This document shows, one piece after another, positions 6,364-7,953 of a stretch of 7,953 bases of DNA. Under the pieces are notes generated by a model. The model had not been told where the DNA came from. It was given only the letters and a program-made list of their open reading frames with translations, and ran no database searches. The number at the start of each line of letters is the position of its first letter. The first letter of the stretch is position 1. The stretch comes from DATNPH01 sp036703315 (lineage in GTDB: Bacteria > Cyanobacteriota > Cyanobacteriia > Cyanobacteriales > Coleofasciculaceae), in assembly GCA_036703315.1 (NCBI GenBank), contig DATNPH010000199.1, positions 1 through 7,953 of the forward strand, written 5' to 3'. A program made the position numbers and the translations under genes.

Positions 6364-6690
6364 TCAGCTGGCAGAAACACCAGCGTTCTCAAAGTCTTCT
6401 CGCGTCGGAAAGATTTCAAAGACGCGATCCATACTTGTTAATTCAAATAACATTTTTATTTGCTCGTTGACTGAGCAAATAAAAAGCTTGCCTCCAGCAG
6501 CACGAACTGTTTTTAGAGCTAGAACAAGCGCTCCTAAACCAGAGCTATCCATAAATGTAACGTCTTGGAAATCGATTAACACAATATTCACATTCGATTC
6601 CACAAGCTTACTAATTTCTTGACGAAATTGACCAGCTTTTGTGCCGTCTAAGATGCCAGAAGGTTGAAGAACTTTAACCACAGGATTCAT
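6364..6690 (-). CDS. STAS-domain anti-sigma factor antagonist (RsbV-like)
   Basis: A 108-residue single STAS domain, the usual length for RsbV/SpoIIAA proteins. It begins MNPVVKVLQPSGILDG, a start I recognise from cyanobacterial homologues. The core FMDSSGLGALV (46-56) carries the conserved phosphorylatable serine (S50 by alignment with the SpoIIAA and RsbV site). When unphosphorylated, such proteins bind the RsbW-like kinase and release its target. The ATG at 6690-6688 is chosen; an in-frame GTG two codons upstream is possible but less likely. The 3' end meets the phosphatase gene tail to tail, 29 bp apart, with no clear terminator between them. An unusual perfect 13 bp hairpin lies within the coding region (6453-6485). 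By content it resembles HmpV of Nostoc or the Slr1856/Slr1859 type of Synechocystis, but orthology needs a tree. Confidence 0.94.
   Translation of the reverse strand: MNPVVKVLQPSGILDGTKAGQFRQEISKLVESNVNIVLIDFQDVTFMDSSGLGALVLALKTVRAAGGKLFICSVNEQIKMLFELTSMDRVFEIFPTREDFENAGVSAS
6453..6485. repeat. Perfect 13 bp inverted repeat inside the STAS gene
   Basis: TTTTTATTTGCTC (6453-6465) and GAGCAAATAAAAA (6473-6485) are exact reverse complements around a 7-base loop, GTTGACT. The hairpin lies in the coding sequence of the STAS protein, over the segment LFICSVNEQIKM. The same fold exists in RNA from either strand. Confidence 0.85.
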
Positions 6691-6999
6691 AACCACTCAA
6701 GACTCGCTAGCTACATGAATATCTAGACTTTGCCAGTATAGCCGTGACAATTATTTTCAGCCAGACTCTAGCTACCAGGGTTGTCAGAAAGTTTAGTCAG
6801 AAAGTGAGGAGATTGATTGAAAAGGGTGCGTTGTGTGCCATTTTACTCGATTAAATACATAAGCTCTACGGTGTGAGAAATAGCAAAAATTCTCTCATCT
6901 GGCTAAAGCTCCCTCTAGACAATCTCTTTCCCTTGATAGACTAGTTGACCATTTTCATTTCTTTACAATCGGGAAGTTAGCGGTCTACAAACTTTTTTT
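6691..6999. other. 309 bp spacer between the divergent STAS and crtO genes
   Basis: This spacer holds the start regions of both neighbours. It contains a likely promoter for the STAS gene (6722-6750), an exact direct repeat GTCAGAAAGT (6783-6792 and 6796-6805), and an imperfect direct repeat GACTC(GC)TAGCTAC (6701-6714 and 6764-6775). Before crtO, TTTACA (6962-6967) and TACAAA (6986-6991), 18 bases apart, resemble a promoter, but it would start transcription at about the ATG, giving a leaderless message; this is weak. No Shine-Dalgarno precedes crtO. No gene or RNA was recognised. Confidence 0.6.
6722..6750 (-). promoter_or_regulatory. Possible sigma-70 promoter of the STAS gene
   Basis: On the minus strand TTGTCA (6750-6745, -35) is followed after 17 bases by TCTAGA (6727-6722, -10). 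Transcription would start near 6715, about 25 bases before the ATG at 6690. The -35 and the spacing are good; the -10 is a partial match. Confidence 0.3.
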
Positions 7000-7953
7000 A
7001 TGGAAGCTTACGATGTTGTCATTATTGGCGCGGGTCACAATGGACTGGTCTGTGCCGCCTACCTGCTAAAAGCAGGTTATAGCGTACTCCTACTGGAAAA
7101 GCGCTCTGTTCCCGGTGGTGCTGCTACCACGGAGGAAGTGATGCCAGAGGCAGCACCTGGTTTTAAATTTAACCTCTGTGCGATCGACCATGAGTTTATT
7201 CACTTGGGTCCAGTCGTTGAGGAGTTAGAACTCAATAAATACGGATTGGAATACCTGTTCTGTGACCCTGTGACCTTTTGCCCTCATCCGGATGGGAAAT
7301 ATTTCTTGGCTCACAAGTCGGTTGAGAAGACTTGTGCGGAGATTGCGCGATATAGCGATCGCGATGCGAAAAAATATGCTGAATTTATAGACTACTGGCA
7401 GCGCGTCACAAAAGCCATCACTCCCATGTTCAATGCGCCGCCCAAGTCGATTATTGATATCGCAGGTAACTATGGCGTGCAGAATATCAAAGACCTGCTA
7501 TCGGTAATTGGTGGCGTTGACAAAGCACTGGACTTGATTCGTAATATGCTAACCAGTCCAGAAGACCTGCTCAACGAGTGGTTTGATTCCGAGATCGTCA
7601 AAGCTCCACTGGCAAGACTCGCCGCCGAATTAGGAGCGCCTCCTTCCCAAAAAACCATTGCCATTGGGGCGATGATGATGTCATTACGTCATAACCCTGG
7701 CATGGCAAGACCCCGTGGTGGTACAGGCGCACTGGTTAAAGCCTTACTAAACCTCGTTAAGAGTAAAGGCGGCGAAGTCTTGTGTGACCAACACGTCGAG
7801 CAAGTTTTGGTTGATGACGGTCGTGCTGTGGGTGTAAGAGTTGGTGGCGGCAAAGAATACCGTGCCAACAAGGGCGTGATTTCCAATATTGACGCGAGGC
7901 GCTTATTCTTGCAAATGGTTGACCCGGCTGATATCCATTCCGCCGATCCCAAT
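7000..7953 (+). CDS. crtO: CrtO-type beta-carotene ketolase, N-terminal part
   Basis: The first 318 codons of an FAD-dependent ketolase; the 3' end lies beyond the window. My translation begins MEAYDVVIIGAGHNG. The dinucleotide-binding GxGxxG is G10-G12-G15, with the acidic E33 at the end of the second strand. Further blocks match what I remember of Synechocystis CrtO (Slr0088): PGGAATTE (38-45), CAIDHEFI, YGLEYLFCDP, SPEDLLNEWFDSE, KAPLARL, RPRGGTGAL and SNIDARRLFLQ. CrtO introduces a 4-keto group on beta-carotene, giving echinenone, the chromophore precursor for the orange carotenoid protein and a membrane antioxidant. It is evolutionarily related to phytoene desaturases (CrtI type), not to the CrtW ketolases. 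The C-terminal FAD/substrate region cannot be inspected. The start fits the family, with no Shine-Dalgarno visible. It is divergent from the STAS gene. Confidence 0.93.
   Translation, partial: MEAYDVVIIGAGHNGLVCAAYLLKAGYSVLLLEKRSVPGGAATTEEVMPEAAPGFKFNLCAIDHEFIHLGPVVEELELNKYGLEYLFCDPVTFCPHPDGKYFLAHKSVEKTCAEIARYSDRDAKKYAEFIDYWQRVTKAITPMFNAPPKSIIDIAGNYGVQNIKDLLSVIGGVDKALDLIRNMLTSPEDLLNEWFDSEIVKAPLARLAAELGAPPSQKTIAIGAMMMSLRHNPGMARPRGGTGALVKALLNLVKSKGGEVLCDQHVEQVLVDDGRAVGVRVGGGKEYRANKGVISNIDARRLFLQMVDPADIHSADPN

Noticed and set aside
6359..6622. 87-codon plus-strand ORF opposite the STAS gene
   Set aside because: Shadow of the STAS coding frame, which has a clear family match.
6945..6969. TTGACC with TACAAT as a crtO promoter
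   Set aside because: The spacer is only 13 bases, too short for a sigma-70 promoter.
7470..7952. Two minus-strand ORFs opposite crtO
   Set aside because: Shadows; the plus-strand frame reads as CrtO throughout.

Overview
This 7.95 kb window looks like a cyanobacterial chromosome, probably from a filamentous species. The HIP1 octamer GCGATCGC occurs seven times (starting at 1440, 2152, 2423, 2444, 3441, 5827 and 7355). There is a heptanucleotide tandem repeat and a foldback repeat in the largest spacer. The proteins have a cyanobacterial cast: a CYP110-like P450, a CrtO-type carotenoid ketolase, a Uma2 nuclease, and a conserved STAS/anti-sigma/PP2C set. Ribosome-binding sites are mostly weak, as is usual in the group.

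Layout. Two genes lie on the minus strand at the left: the N-terminal half of a Uma2-family nuclease (1-273, cut by the window edge) and, upstream of it, a 732-residue thiamine-diphosphate enzyme (346-2544) whose N half reads like transketolase and whose C half reads like phosphoketolase. A 574 bp gene-free spacer follows, holding a heptamer repeat and a 123 bp MITE-like foldback. A complete cytochrome P450 (3119-4489, plus strand) comes next.

The centre (4526-6690) holds a complete partner-switching set on alternating strands. It consists of an RsbW-like anti-sigma kinase (minus), a receiver plus PP2C phosphatase response regulator (plus) and an RsbV-like STAS antagonist (minus). In such systems the kinase phosphorylates the STAS serine and the phosphatase removes the phosphate, so the STAS protein is free or blocked according to the input to the receiver. 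The output target and the sensor kinase are not in the window. The window ends with the first 318 codons of a crtO-type beta-carotene ketolase (7000-7953, plus strand).

No operon joins these functions. Apart from the tandem nuclease/TPP-enzyme pair, all neighbours are convergent or divergent, so a joint role for the P450, the ketolase and the signalling module is only a neighbourhood inference. The most interesting points are the intermediate nature of the TPP enzyme (with an 8-G run in its linker), the three-gene phospho-switch, and a perfect 13 bp hairpin inside the STAS coding sequence. I saw no tRNA, rRNA, CRISPR array or intact insertion sequence.
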